A stretch of DNA of 64,000 nt from DATDAH01 sp963725155 (GTDB taxonomy: Bacteria; Actinomycetota; Acidimicrobiia; Acidimicrobiales; DATDAH01). The notes under the pieces are model-generated. The model saw only the letters and a program-made list of their open reading frames with translations. It did not search any database and had not been told where the DNA came from. The stretch is from assembly GCA_963725155.1 (NCBI GenBank), contig CAVRXU010000008.1, positions 186,001 through 250,000 of the forward strand. The letters are read 5' to 3'. The translations under genes were made by a program, and so were the position numbers. Shown one piece after another: positions 35,392-43,098 of the stretch; position 1 is the first letter of the stretch; each line of letters begins with the position of its first letter.

Positions 35392-35429
35392 GACCAGCGA
35401 CGCACCCAACCGCTTCGGAGGTACCCGAC

Positions 35430-35870
35430 ATGCTTCTCCAGTTCGACCCCTTCCGTGAGATCGACCGCGTGGCCGACCAGGCCTTCGCCCGCACCACCCC
35501 GACGATGCCCATGGACGCCGTGCGCCGGGGCGAGACCGTGCACGTCTTCCTCGACCTGCCCGGCGTGGACCCCGCGTCCATCGACCTCGAGGTCGAGCGC
35601 AACGTCCTCACCGTGAAGGCCGAGCGTCGCTGGGCCCGCGAGGAGGGCGACCAGGTCCTGGCCAACGAGCGCCGGCAGGGGTCCTTCCTGCGCCGCCTGC
35701 TCCTGGGCGACACCCTCGATGGCGAGAGCGTGGCCGCGGACTACCGCGACGGCGTACTGGCCATCTCCATCCCGGTGGCCGAGGCCGCGAAGCCCCGCAA
35801 GGTCGCCGTCGGCACCAGCGACTCGTCGGCCGCCATCGAGGCCGACAGCAAGGACGCCACCGCCGCCTGA
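35430..35870 (+). CDS. Hsp20 / alpha-crystallin small heat shock protein (146 aa)
   Basis: An ATP-independent holdase. It starts MLLQFDPFREIDRV and has the crystallin domain with VFLDLPGVDPASIDLEVERN, LTVKAERRW and the GVLAISIPVAEAAKPRK end containing the I-x-I/V type motif. The C-terminal tail is short and Ala/Asp-rich. A GGAGG ribosome binding site stands before the ATG. Promoter elements and a hairpin after the gene suggest a monocistronic unit. Confidence 0.95.
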   Translation: MLLQFDPFREIDRVADQAFARTTPTMPMDAVRRGETVHVFLDLPGVDPASIDLEVERNVLTVKAERRWAREEGDQVLANERRQGSFLRRLLLGDTLDGESVAADYRDGVLAISIPVAEAAKPRKVAVGTSDSSAAIEADSKDATAA

Positions 35871-35905
35871 TCCTTCATGCTGACCCCCTTCCAGCGTGAA
35901 GCGGG

Positions 35906-35932
35906 CCCGGACCTTCCCAGCGAGGGTCCGGG
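35906..35932 (+). terminator. Terminator-like hairpin after hsp20
   Basis: CCCGGACC and GGTCCGGG form a perfect 8-bp stem around an 11-nt loop, 36 bp after the hsp20 stop. No T-run, as common in high-G+C actinobacteria. Confidence 0.55.
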
Positions 35933-35976
35933 TCCGTTCGCGTACGCTGGGCCGCACCACACACAGGGGGAACGTC

Positions 35977-36213
35977 ATGACGGTTCGGGCCTACGTGCTG
36001 ATCCAGACCGAGGTGGGCAAGGCCGCCGCCGTGGCTGCCGAGATCGGTGCGCTCGAGGGCATCGTCTCCGCCGACGACGTGACCGGCCCCTATGACGTGA
36101 TCGCCACCGCCGAGGCCGACTCGGTCGACGACCTGGGGAAGATGGTCGTCAGCAGGGTCCAGATGATCGAAGGCATCACCCGCACGTTGACCTGCCCCGT
36201 CGTGAATTTGTAG
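35977..36213 (+). CDS. Stand-alone Lrp/AsnC ligand-binding (RAM) domain protein (78 aa)
   Basis: The whole protein is one RAM domain, with AYVLIQTEVGKAAAVAAEIG, VTGPYDVIATAEADSVDDL and ITRTLTCPVV matching the alpha-beta sandwich of Lrp C-termini; no HTH is present. Such small proteins are common in actinobacteria and may modulate full-length Lrp regulators or bind amino acids. ATG with a CAGGGGGA site upstream. Convergent with the membrane protein gene after it. Confidence 0.88.
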   Translation: MTVRAYVLIQTEVGKAAAVAAEIGALEGIVSADDVTGPYDVIATAEADSVDDLGKMVVSRVQMIEGITRTLTCPVVNL

Positions 36214-36612
36214 CTAGGCGAGGTAGATGGCGCGGAGGCCGAGGCCCATCAGGAAGAGGCCGCCGAGGCCATAGAGCAGGTAGGTGTAGGCCTTGACCTG
36301 CGGGCGGTAGCTGAAGATCAGGGCGGCGGCGATGAGGGCGACGAAGCCGTAGAACTCGTGGAACTCGGGGGCCTCCAGGTCCTTGGCCGAGCTCAGGGTC
36401 ACGCCCAGCAGCACCTGGATGACGATGGTGGCCTGGGCCAGGCCGGTGAACCACCACAGCGCCTTGCCCCGCAGGGTCTCGACCCAGTGGGCCGCCAGCG
36501 CCCAGCATCCGGCCAGGGCGTTGGTGCCGACCATCACCCAGGCCATCACGTTGTGGAGGTCCAGCAGGGTCTCGGTCGACACGCGGCCGCCGAGGGTAGT
36601 GCCGCCGACCAT
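36214..36612 (-). CDS. Four-helix membrane protein of unknown function (132 aa)
   Basis: About four hydrophobic segments are visible: LHNVMAWVMVGTNALAGCW, TGLAQATIVIQVLLGVTL, EFYGFVALIAAALIFSY and LLYGLGGLFLMGLGLRAIYL. Several His are placed near helix ends (LHN, AAHW, FHEFYGF), which could bind heme as in small cytochrome b-like proteins, but this is only a guess. ATG 36612 is chosen; GTG 36582 is an alternative. The start is divergent from dcd, with only 13 bp between. Confidence 0.7.
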   Translation of the reverse strand: MVGGTTLGGRVSTETLLDLHNVMAWVMVGTNALAGCWALAAHWVETLRGKALWWFTGLAQATIVIQVLLGVTLSSAKDLEAPEFHEFYGFVALIAAALIFSYRPQVKAYTYLLYGLGGLFLMGLGLRAIYLA

Positions 36613-36618
36613 TACGCT
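36613..36618 (+). promoter_or_regulatory. -10 hexamer of dcd (TACGCT)
   Basis: Seven nt before the ATG at 36626. It directly abuts the start codon of the divergent membrane protein gene. Confidence 0.5.
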
Positions 36619-36625
36619 CGGGGCG

Positions 36626-37768
36626 ATGTCGATCGCCGACGGGGCCACCGGGGTCCTGCCCAGCCAGCACCTGGCCGAGGCGATCGCGGACGGCTGGATC
36701 GGCGGCGAGGTCGACGAGGCCAGCATCCAGCCCGCCAGCGTCGACCTCCACCTCGGCTCGGTGGCCTATCGCATCCGCTGCAGCTTCCTTCCCGGGACCG
36801 AGACCGTCGAGCGTCGGGTCAAGGCCTACGTGGTCGACGAACTGGACCTCACCGGTGAGGGCGCGGTCCTCGAGACCCAGCGCCCCTACCTCATCCCCCT
36901 GAAGGAGACCCTGGACCTCCCGGACCACATCCGGGCCCGGACCAACCCCAAGAGCTCCACCGGACGCCTCGACGTCTTCACCCGGGTGATCACCGACGGG
37001 GGCAAGGCCTTCGACGAGATCGCGCCGGGCTACACGGGCACCCTCTGGCTCGAGGTCGTCCCGCTCTCCTTCACCGTCCGGGTCCGCGAGGGCCTGGCCC
37101 TCAACCAGATCCGTCTCATCGCCGGTGACCGGGTGGCCCTGAGCGACGACGAGGTCCGGGCCCGCCACGCTGAGCAGGGACTCCTGTTCCGCGCCGACCG
37201 GGCGGTGCCTCCGGAGGACTTCCGCATCTCGTCGGGGCTGTTCCTCGGACTCGACCTGGAGGGCGACGAGGTCGGCCGGGTCGGCCACCGGGCCAAACCC
37301 CACACCGCGCTGCTGGACATGGGCCGGATCAGCGCCTACCACCCCGAGGACTACTGGGATCCCGTCCGCCGCGAGGAGGGCGACCGCATCGTCCTCGCCC
37401 CCGGCGCCTTCTACCTGCTGCTCTCCGATGAGGCCGTGGTCATCCCGCCCGACCTGGCGGCGGAGATGACGGCCTATGACCCGACCGCGGGCGAGCTGCG
37501 CACCCACTACGCCGGCTTCTTCGACCCTGGCTTCGGCTACGACCCCGCCGGCTTGCTGCGGGGGTCACGGGCGGCGTTGGAGGTCCGGGCCCACGACGTT
37601 CCCTTCATGGTCGAGCACCGCCAGCCCGTCTGCAAGCTGACCTTCGAGCAGATGCTCGAGCCCCCCGAGCGCCTCTACGGCGCCGGCATCGGCTCCAACT
37701 ACCAGGGCCAGGTCGAGACCCTGGGCAAGCACTTCATCCGCCCGACCGCCCATCCGTCGCTGCGCTGA
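36626..37768 (+). CDS. dcd: Double-length dCTP deaminase-like protein (380 aa)
   Basis: It should make dUTP (or dUMP) from dCTP. Two dUTPase/Dcd-like halves are visible: the first with IQPASVDLHLG, RARTNPKSSTGRLDVFTRVI and EIAPGYTGTLWLEVVP, the second with VVIPPDLAAEMTAYDP, HYAGFFDPGFGYD and RQPVCKLTFEQM. Single-domain Dcd is about 190 aa, so this is the tandem form best known from alphaproteobacteria. The Arg/Ser and Glu catalytic types (PKSSTGR) are kept in the first half. Leaderless ATG start. Followed by a 50-bp palindrome. Confidence 0.9.
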   Translation: MSIADGATGVLPSQHLAEAIADGWIGGEVDEASIQPASVDLHLGSVAYRIRCSFLPGTETVERRVKAYVVDELDLTGEGAVLETQRPYLIPLKETLDLPDHIRARTNPKSSTGRLDVFTRVITDGGKAFDEIAPGYTGTLWLEVVPLSFTVRVREGLALNQIRLIAGDRVALSDDEVRARHAEQGLLFRADRAVPPEDFRISSGLFLGLDLEGDEVGRVGHRAKPHTALLDMGRISAYHPEDYWDPVRREEGDRIVLAPGAFYLLLSDEAVVIPPDLAAEMTAYDPTAGELRTHYAGFFDPGFGYDPAGLLRGSRAALEVRAHDVPFMVEHRQPVCKLTFEQMLEPPERLYGAGIGSNYQGQVETLGKHFIRPTAHPSLR

Positions 37769-37774
37769 CCCGCC

Positions 37775-37824
37775 ATTCTGGTTGCGCCTCCCCGCGACCA
37801 GACGCGGCTGGATGCAACCAGAAC
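37775..37824. repeat. 50-bp palindrome, copy c
   Basis: Left arm ATTCTGGTTGC, right arm GCAACCAGAAC; 10 paired bases with three concerted changes (TTG against CAA) relative to copies d-f. Exactly 50 bp, between the convergent dcd and VOC genes. Stem position 9:42 is T-A. Confidence 0.75.
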
Positions 37825-37830
37825 TGACGA

Positions 37831-38397
37831 TCAGGCGGGGTCGGCGGCCTCGTCGACCAGGCGGGTGGACGGGATGCTGGCCAGCTCACCGGTGGCCATC
37901 AGCTCACGGACGGCGGGGACGGGATCGGTGTCGCCGAACATCTCGCCGTCGGCGTAGTCGGCCGGACGGCCGGTGGGCTCGGTCACCCAGTAGCTGGCCT
38001 CGAGGGCGATGCCGTTGGGGTCGGTGAAGTAGACGGACTGGACGAAGCCGTGGTCGACCAGCTCGGTCACCTCGACGCCGTGCTCCCGAAGGCGGCCCTG
38101 GAGGTCGATCAGATCCCGCAGCTCGGGCAGGTTGAACGACACGTGGTCGAACTGGGCGGGGAACTCGGGCGGGATGCCCGCCGGCTTCTCGAAGGTGTCG
38201 ACCTCGGCGTCGGACCAGCAGAAGAAGGCGATCGTGTTGCCCGTCCCCATGTCGAAGAAGTAGTGCCGCATGGGCCCGGCGTTGATCGTGGCCACGATCG
38301 GCATGCCCAGGGCCCCGTGGTAGAAGCGGACCGTCGCGTCCATGTCGGGCGTGATGAGCGCCAAGTGGTTGATGCCTCGCCAGCGGGGGTTGCTCAT
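37831..38397 (-). CDS. VOC-family (glyoxalase/dioxygenase-like) protein (188 aa)
   Basis: Two beta-alpha-beta-beta-beta modules: the first begins INHLALITPDMDATVRFYHGALG, with a metal-ligand His, the second FDHVSFNLPELRDLI, with another His, and a Glu ligand lies in DPNGIALEASYWV. These are the ligands of ring-cleavage dioxygenases and glyoxalases. Substrate unknown. Start ATG with TACGCT 6 nt upstream. Confidence 0.88.
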   Translation of the reverse strand: MSNPRWRGINHLALITPDMDATVRFYHGALGMPIVATINAGPMRHYFFDMGTGNTIAFFCWSDAEVDTFEKPAGIPPEFPAQFDHVSFNLPELRDLIDLQGRLREHGVEVTELVDHGFVQSVYFTDPNGIALEASYWVTEPTGRPADYADGEMFGDTDPVPAVRELMATGELASIPSTRLVDEAADPA

Positions 38398-38403
38398 GGT
38401 CCG

Positions 38404-38409
38404 AGCGTA
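38404..38409 (-). promoter_or_regulatory. -10 hexamer of the VOC gene (TACGCT)
   Basis: Six nt before the ATG; it lies in the 18-bp gap after the PIG-L gene. Confidence 0.45.
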
Positions 38410-38415
38410 GGCCCG

Positions 38416-39216
38416 TCAGCCGAACAGGTCACCTGCGAACGGCTCACCGCCGCTTGCGCCGCCGTGGTCGTCGATGAACCACTCCAGCCCGAAGCTGAAC
38501 GCAAACGCCTCGTCGGGCAGAGCCAGGAAGAAGTGGTCGTCGGGGATCTGGCTGGCGTGGGCCCGCATCGAGGCCCGCTTCGCCTCGATCTGGGCGGAGA
38601 CATCGATGCGGTGGGTGATCCGGGATGCCGGCTGGCCGAAGTTCTCCTCGTCGATCTCCGGTGCCTCGGCGTCACCGAGGTCGAACTCGCCTGACTCCAT
38701 CCGAGCCCGGACGAGCTCGATGATGAAGTCCCGGTTCATCGTGGCCATGAAGCGGTGCGGCGTCCCGGCCAGCTCCCCCGCCCGCCGACCGACCTCGTGG
38801 ACCTTGATGTGGTCGGGGTGGCCGTAGCCGCCGATCTCGTCGTAGTAGGTCAGGACGTCGGCCTGCTCCTCGTCGAGGATGAGGGCCAGGCGCCGAGCGG
38901 CATGGTCGACGTCGGCCTGCCAGAAGGAGGCGCGCTCGTCGTTGGTCGACTCGCCCATCATCCCGGAGTCGACGTAACCGAGGAACTCGACCCGCTGGAC
39001 GCCGAGCAGCTCAGCGGACCGATAGGTCTCGGCGATGCGACGCAGGCCGAGGGGCTCGCCGTCGTCGAGGACGCCGGGCACGACCTCGCCGTGCTCGCCC
39101 CGAGTGGCCACGACCAGGGTGACCCGGTGACCCTCGGCCGCGGCCTTGGCCATGGTGCCGCCGGTCTGGATCGACTCGTCGTCGGGATGGGCGTGGAGGA
39201 CGACCAGTGAGGCCAC
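38416..39216 (-). CDS. PIG-L family N-acetylglucosaminyl deacetylase-like protein (266 aa)
   Basis: Zinc hydrolase of the MshB/Mca type. The motif HAHPDDESIQTGG is at the N-terminus (AHPDDE ligands), and the second ligand block is YGHPDHIKVHE. Possible roles are mycothiol metabolism (MshB deacetylase or Mca amidase) or deacetylation of another GlcNAc-like substrate. The GTG at 39216 shares its first base with the TAG stop of the CoA-transferase gene, so both are cotranscribed. Confidence 0.88.
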   Translation of the reverse strand: MASLVVLHAHPDDESIQTGGTMAKAAAEGHRVTLVVATRGEHGEVVPGVLDDGEPLGLRRIAETYRSAELLGVQRVEFLGYVDSGMMGESTNDERASFWQADVDHAARRLALILDEEQADVLTYYDEIGGYGHPDHIKVHEVGRRAGELAGTPHRFMATMNRDFIIELVRARMESGEFDLGDAEAPEIDEENFGQPASRITHRIDVSAQIEAKRASMRAHASQIPDDHFFLALPDEAFAFSFGLEWFIDDHGGASGGEPFAGDLFG

Positions 39217-40352
39217 TAGGCCACCGCTCCCGCATCCCGCAGGGCGGCGATCTCGTCGGCACCCAGCCCGGCCTCGGCCAGGATCTCGTCGGTGTGCTGG
39301 CCGGCATGCGCCGGCGGGCCCTGAATCGCGCCCGGCGTCCGACTGAAGCGGGGGGCGGCGTTCGGCTGGGGCACGCCGGCCACCTCCACGAACGTGTCCC
39401 GGGCCACGTTGTGGGGGTGGCTCGGGGCCTCCTCCATGGACAGGACCGGGGCGAAGCACACGTCACTGGCCTCCATCAGGGCGCACCATTCGTCACGGGT
39501 CTTCGACTTCATGACCCGGGTCAACTCATCGCGCATCTCCGGCCAGGCGCCCCGATCCATCTGGTGTGGTTCATGGGCCATGCCGCTGAGGCGGACCAGC
39601 TCGGCGTAGAACTGCGGCTCGATCGACCCGAGGGCGACGTACTCGCCGTCGGCGCATTCGTAGACGTCGTAGAAGGGGGCGCCACTGTCCAGCAGGTTGG
39701 TCCCCCGGGGGCCGCCCCAGGCCCCCATGGCCTTGAGCCCGTGGATGAAGGTCATGAGCAGTGCGGAGCCGTCGACCATGGCGGCGTCGACCACCTGGCC
39801 CTCGCCGGACGCCCTCGCCTCGACCAGCGCACAGGCGATGCCGAAGGCGAGGAGCATGCCGCCGCCCCCGAAGTCGCCGACCAGGTTCAGCGGCGCGATC
39901 GGCGCCTCCCCGGCCCGGCCGATCGGATGCAGGGCGCCGGCCAACGCGATGTAGTTGATGTCGTGGCCCGCGGCCTGGGCGTAGGGACCGTCCTGGCCCC
40001 AGCCGGTCATGCGCCCGAAGATCAGCTTCGGGTTGCGGGCGTGACAGACATCGGGGCCGAAGCCGAGGCGCTCGGCCACACCGGGGCGGAAGCCCTCGAC
40101 CAGGACGTCGGCGCCTTCCACCAGCTTCAGCAGCGTCTCGACACCGTCAGGGTGCTTCAGGTCGAGGCCGATCGACCGTCGACCGCGGGTGAGGACGTCC
40201 TTGGGGGGATCGGCGGGATCGCCACCCAGGGCCGCCACCGAACGGTCGACGCGGATGACGTCGGCGCCCATGTCCGCCAGCACCATCGCCGTGAACGGGC
40301 CGGGGCCGATGCCCGCCAGCTCGATGACCTTGACCCCCGAGAGTGGACCCAT
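39216..40352 (-). CDS. CaiB/BaiF family, alpha-methylacyl-CoA racemase-like (378 aa)
   Basis: It starts MGPLSGVKVIELAGIGPGPF and continues with LADMGADVIRVDR, the class III CoA-transferase signature. The racemase residues are recognisable: His and Asp in QAAGHDINYIALAG and LVGDFGGGGMLLA, matching His126/Asp156 of the mycobacterial racemase. It would invert 2-methylacyl-CoA esters for beta-oxidation of branched or sterol side chains. Leaderless ATG start. Confidence 0.9.
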   Translation of the reverse strand: MGPLSGVKVIELAGIGPGPFTAMVLADMGADVIRVDRSVAALGGDPADPPKDVLTRGRRSIGLDLKHPDGVETLLKLVEGADVLVEGFRPGVAERLGFGPDVCHARNPKLIFGRMTGWGQDGPYAQAAGHDINYIALAGALHPIGRAGEAPIAPLNLVGDFGGGGMLLAFGIACALVEARASGEGQVVDAAMVDGSALLMTFIHGLKAMGAWGGPRGTNLLDSGAPFYDVYECADGEYVALGSIEPQFYAELVRLSGMAHEPHQMDRGAWPEMRDELTRVMKSKTRDEWCALMEASDVCFAPVLSMEEAPSHPHNVARDTFVEVAGVPQPNAAPRFSRTPGAIQGPPAHAGQHTDEILAEAGLGADEIAALRDAGAVA

Positions 40353-40358
40353 GCCCGC

Positions 40359-40364
40359 ATCGTA
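40359..40364 (-). promoter_or_regulatory. -10 hexamer of the CoA racemase gene (TACGAT)
   Basis: Six nt before the ATG at 40352. Confidence 0.45.
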
Positions 40365-40382
40365 CGGGCGAGACTCGACCCG

Positions 40383-40814
40383 ATGATCCTCCGCACCGCC
40401 CGGTTCGCCGACCTCGACACCGCCACCCTCTACGCCCTGCTCAAGCTGCGAATCGACGTCTTCGTGGTCGAGCAGGCCTGCCCCTACCCCGAGTTGGACG
40501 GCCGGGATGCCGAGCCGGACACCGAGCACCGCTGGTTCGAGGATGACGCCGGAACGCCGACGGCCTATCTGCGCACCCTGACCGACGCCGACGGCGCCAC
40601 CCGGATCGGCCGGGTCGTGACCCGCCCCGACGCCCGCGGCACCGGTCTGGCCCGGCAGCTCGTCGAGGGCGTCCTCGCCGACCACCCCGGCCCGGTCGTG
40701 GCCGACGCCCAGGCCCACCTCGCCGGTTGGTACGAGGCCCTCGGCTTCGTGGTCACCGGCCCCGAGTACCTCGAGGACGACATCGCCCACGTCCCCATGC
40801 GCCGAGATCCCTGA
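40383..40814 (+). CDS. ElaA-like GNAT acetyltransferase (143 aa)
   Basis: The N-terminal part LYALLKLRIDVFVVEQACPYPELDG is typical of ElaA, and the acetyl-CoA-binding loop is VVTRPDARGTGLARQLVEG. A Tyr acid in AGWYEALGF is in the usual place. Divergent from the CoA racemase, with 30 bp between starts. Substrate unknown. Confidence 0.88.
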   Translation: MILRTARFADLDTATLYALLKLRIDVFVVEQACPYPELDGRDAEPDTEHRWFEDDAGTPTAYLRTLTDADGATRIGRVVTRPDARGTGLARQLVEGVLADHPGPVVADAQAHLAGWYEALGFVVTGPEYLEDDIAHVPMRRDP

Positions 40815-40920
40815 CGGACGCCGAATGTGGCTGAGCGCGGGTCGCTGACTTGCGCATGCCGCGACCTCGTTGTTCGACCGAGGCCCTCATCCCCGCCAGG
40901 GGCCGCGCCGCGAGACGCAG

Positions 40921-42087
40921 CTACGAGTCGTCGACGTCGAACTGGACGGGGGTGTCGGTGCGGCCCGGCCAGCCGACGACGGAGTCGCCCGTCCAGACGG
41001 AGCGGAGGCCCGTGGGGGCCGAGTTCTCGATGCCTCGCCAGGTGTCGGCCACCGGGTCGTACCCCAGCGTCGGGGCGTTGGCGTCGAGGAAGAGGAACTC
41101 CTCTCCCGTCCAGAGCCGCGAGGCGTGCACGTCATCCCCCGGCTTGGGCGCCGGGTTCCGCCAGCCGCCCTCGGGGCCGAAGTCGAAGACTCGAAGGGCC
41201 TCGGAGCCGTCGTCGAACAGGACCACCTCGTCGCCACAGGTGATGGACGCCTGGTCGCCGGTGGGCATCACCCCGGCCTGACCGGTGGGGAACCACACGC
41301 GGGCGTCCCCGTCGAGGGCCAGGACGGCGAGGGACGGGCCGGCCGCCGCCGGATCGGTCGGGGTCACCGGCGCCCCCGCGGCGGTCTGGGGCAGCAGACC
41401 CGAACCCACGACGACGTCGTCACCGGCGAGACAGACCCCCTCGATGAGCGAGCCGGGCGACGGGAGCTGCTCCCACTCGTCGTCGGCCGGCGAGTAGGTC
41501 CAGATCTCCCGATTGGCGATGGCACCGAAGCCGTCTCGGCCGCCGAGCACGAGGACCGCCCGGCCGTCGGACGTGGTCCCGAGAGCCTCGCTCTGGCCGT
41601 TGCTGATCAGCTTGAGGTGGTTGGGGAGGTCGATCTCCCGCCAGTCGTCGTCGGCCACCGAGTAGACGGCCCCCCGGTACGCGCCGGCATCGCAGGCTCG
41701 GTCGTCACGGTCGGTCTCGCGGCACAGCTGGCCGACGACGACCACCTCGTCGTCGACGGCGACCGCGGCGGGGGCGACCCGTAGCGGCCGGTCGAACGGC
41801 GGGTCGGGCAGTTGATCGACGTCACCGTTCGCGGGGTCGATCAGGGCGGCGTCGTTGAGCGGTTCCGCGGTCAGCGCGCTCTCGCGCTCGGAGGGCACAG
41901 GGTTGCCGCCGTAGACGAACAGGCGCTCGCCGGTCCAGGCCAGCGCCGGTGAGCCCCGCGGAGCCCAGTCGTCATCACCGCGGAGCACGCCGATGGAGAC
42001 CCAGAGGATCGCCGCCGCGACACCGAGGACGAACAGCCACCCGTACCAGGTGCCGTCGGTGCCCCATGATCGCCGTCGGAAGATCAG
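40921..42087 (-). CDS. Membrane-anchored kelch/galactose-oxidase-like repeat protein (388 aa)
   Basis: A short basic N-terminus and one helix (WLFVLGVAAAILWVSIGVL) precede a beta-propeller with kelch-like blades: AWTGERLFVYGGNPV, VVVVGQL, AVLVLGGRDGFGAI with IWTYSPADDEWEQLPSPG, and YDPVADTWRGIE. No ATG, GTG or TTG is available upstream of the helix in frame. CTG 42087, with a GGAGGTGG ribosome binding site 5-6 nt before it, is the only well-placed start. It probably faces the cell exterior; ligand unknown. Confidence 0.75.
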   Translation of the reverse strand: MIFRRRSWGTDGTWYGWLFVLGVAAAILWVSIGVLRGDDDWAPRGSPALAWTGERLFVYGGNPVPSERESALTAEPLNDAALIDPANGDVDQLPDPPFDRPLRVAPAAVAVDDEVVVVGQLCRETDRDDRACDAGAYRGAVYSVADDDWREIDLPNHLKLISNGQSEALGTTSDGRAVLVLGGRDGFGAIANREIWTYSPADDEWEQLPSPGSLIEGVCLAGDDVVVGSGLLPQTAAGAPVTPTDPAAAGPSLAVLALDGDARVWFPTGQAGVMPTGDQASITCGDEVVLFDDGSEALRVFDFGPEGGWRNPAPKPGDDVHASRLWTGEEFLFLDANAPTLGYDPVADTWRGIENSAPTGLRSVWTGDSVVGWPGRTDTPVQFDVDDS

Positions 42088-42090
42088 TGC

Positions 42091-42098
42091 CCACCTCC
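42091..42098 (-). promoter_or_regulatory. Strong ribosome binding site that decides a CTG start
   Basis: GGAGGTGG on the minus strand ends 3 nt (GGAGGT core 5 nt) before CTG 42087. It is nearly full complement to the 16S rRNA tail, and the only start it can serve is this CTG. Confidence 0.55.
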
Positions 42099-42182
42099 AG
42101 GTCGTGCCGCCGGACGCTGAGGTTAGGCAGACCGGTCCCTGTGGCTGCCGTCGGGGACGCCCCGTTCGTCCGGCGCCGCCAC

Positions 42183-42188
42183 TACGTT
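42183..42188 (+). promoter_or_regulatory. -10 hexamer of the LLM-galT-galK operon (TACGTT)
   Basis: Seven nt before ATG 42196. Confidence 0.5.
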
Positions 42189-42195
42189 CCGACCC

Positions 42196-43098
42196 ATGAG
42201 CCCGCTCTGGGGAGTCCACACCGGCCTGCAGAACACGACCGTCACCGAGCTCCAGGATCTCTGGCGCCGGATCGAGGGCCACGGCTTCGACTGGATCTCC
42301 ATCTGGGACCACTTCTACGCCGCCGACCTCGACGGCACGCACTGCCTCGAGGCCGTCGCCGCCCACACCGCACTGGCCATGACCACGGAGCGGGTGCGGG
42401 TCGGGGCGCTGGTCTACTGCGCCGGCTACCGCCACCCGGCCGTGCTGGCCAAGGCGATCACCACCATCGACCACCTCTCCGGGGGCCGGGCCGACATCGG
42501 TCTCGGCGCCGGGTGGGCCAGCGGCGAGTACCACGCCTACGGGATCCCGTACCCCAGCGACGGGGACCGGCTCGACATCTTGGAGGAGGCGGTGCAGTGC
42601 ATTCGGGGACTGCTCCGTCAGGACCGCACGGACTTCGCGGGCGACCTGTTCACCCTCACCGACGCGGCGTGTGACCCCAGGCCGCTGCAGGCCGAGCTCC
42701 CCATCTGGATCGGCGGCGGCGGCGAGAAGCGGACCCTGGCCATCGCCGCCCGCTACGCCGACGGCTGGAACATCCCCTTGGTGGCCCCCGAGGTCTTCGC
42801 CCACAAGAAGGACGTCCTGGCCGAGCACTGCGAGCGCGTCGACCGGGACCCCGGCGGGATCCGGTGCGCGGTCAACGTCGGCGCCGCGGTCGACGACGCC
42901 GCCCTCCAGGCCCAGTTCGGTGGCATGACCGAGCACGCCCGGCCCGGCTGCCTGGTGGGATCGCCCGACGAGATGGTCGACCAGGTCGGGGCCTTCGTGG
43001 ATGCCGGCGCCGACCAGATCAACCTGTCGCTCCGGGCCCCGTGGGACCTCGCCGTGCTCGACCACCTGGCCGCCGCCAAGGACCAGTTCGCCACCTGA
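42196..43098 (+). CDS. LLM-class (F420-dependent type) oxidoreductase (300 aa)
   Basis: A luciferase-like TIM barrel: it begins with strand FDWISIWDHFYAADL, has AITTIDHLSGGRADIGLGAGW and PIWIGGGGEKRTLAIAARYADGWN, the family signature blocks. In actinobacteria most such proteins use F420. Substrate unknown. Its stop overlaps the galT start (TGATG), so it is cotranscribed with galactose genes, an unexpected partnership. Confidence 0.9.
   Translation: MSPLWGVHTGLQNTTVTELQDLWRRIEGHGFDWISIWDHFYAADLDGTHCLEAVAAHTALAMTTERVRVGALVYCAGYRHPAVLAKAITTIDHLSGGRADIGLGAGWASGEYHAYGIPYPSDGDRLDILEEAVQCIRGLLRQDRTDFAGDLFTLTDAACDPRPLQAELPIWIGGGGEKRTLAIAARYADGWNIPLVAPEVFAHKKDVLAEHCERVDRDPGGIRCAVNVGAAVDDAALQAQFGGMTEHARPGCLVGSPDEMVDQVGAFVDAGADQINLSLRAPWDLAVLDHLAAAKDQFAT

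Noticed and set aside
33422..35713. Minus-strand open frame of about 763 codons opposite pckG and hsp20
   Set aside because: It spans two well-defined genes on the other strand and shows no domain.
40815..40920. Possible terminator or repeat between the GNAT and kelch genes
   Set aside because: Only a 6-bp GGTCGC/GCGACC stem with a long loop; not better than background in GC-rich sequence.
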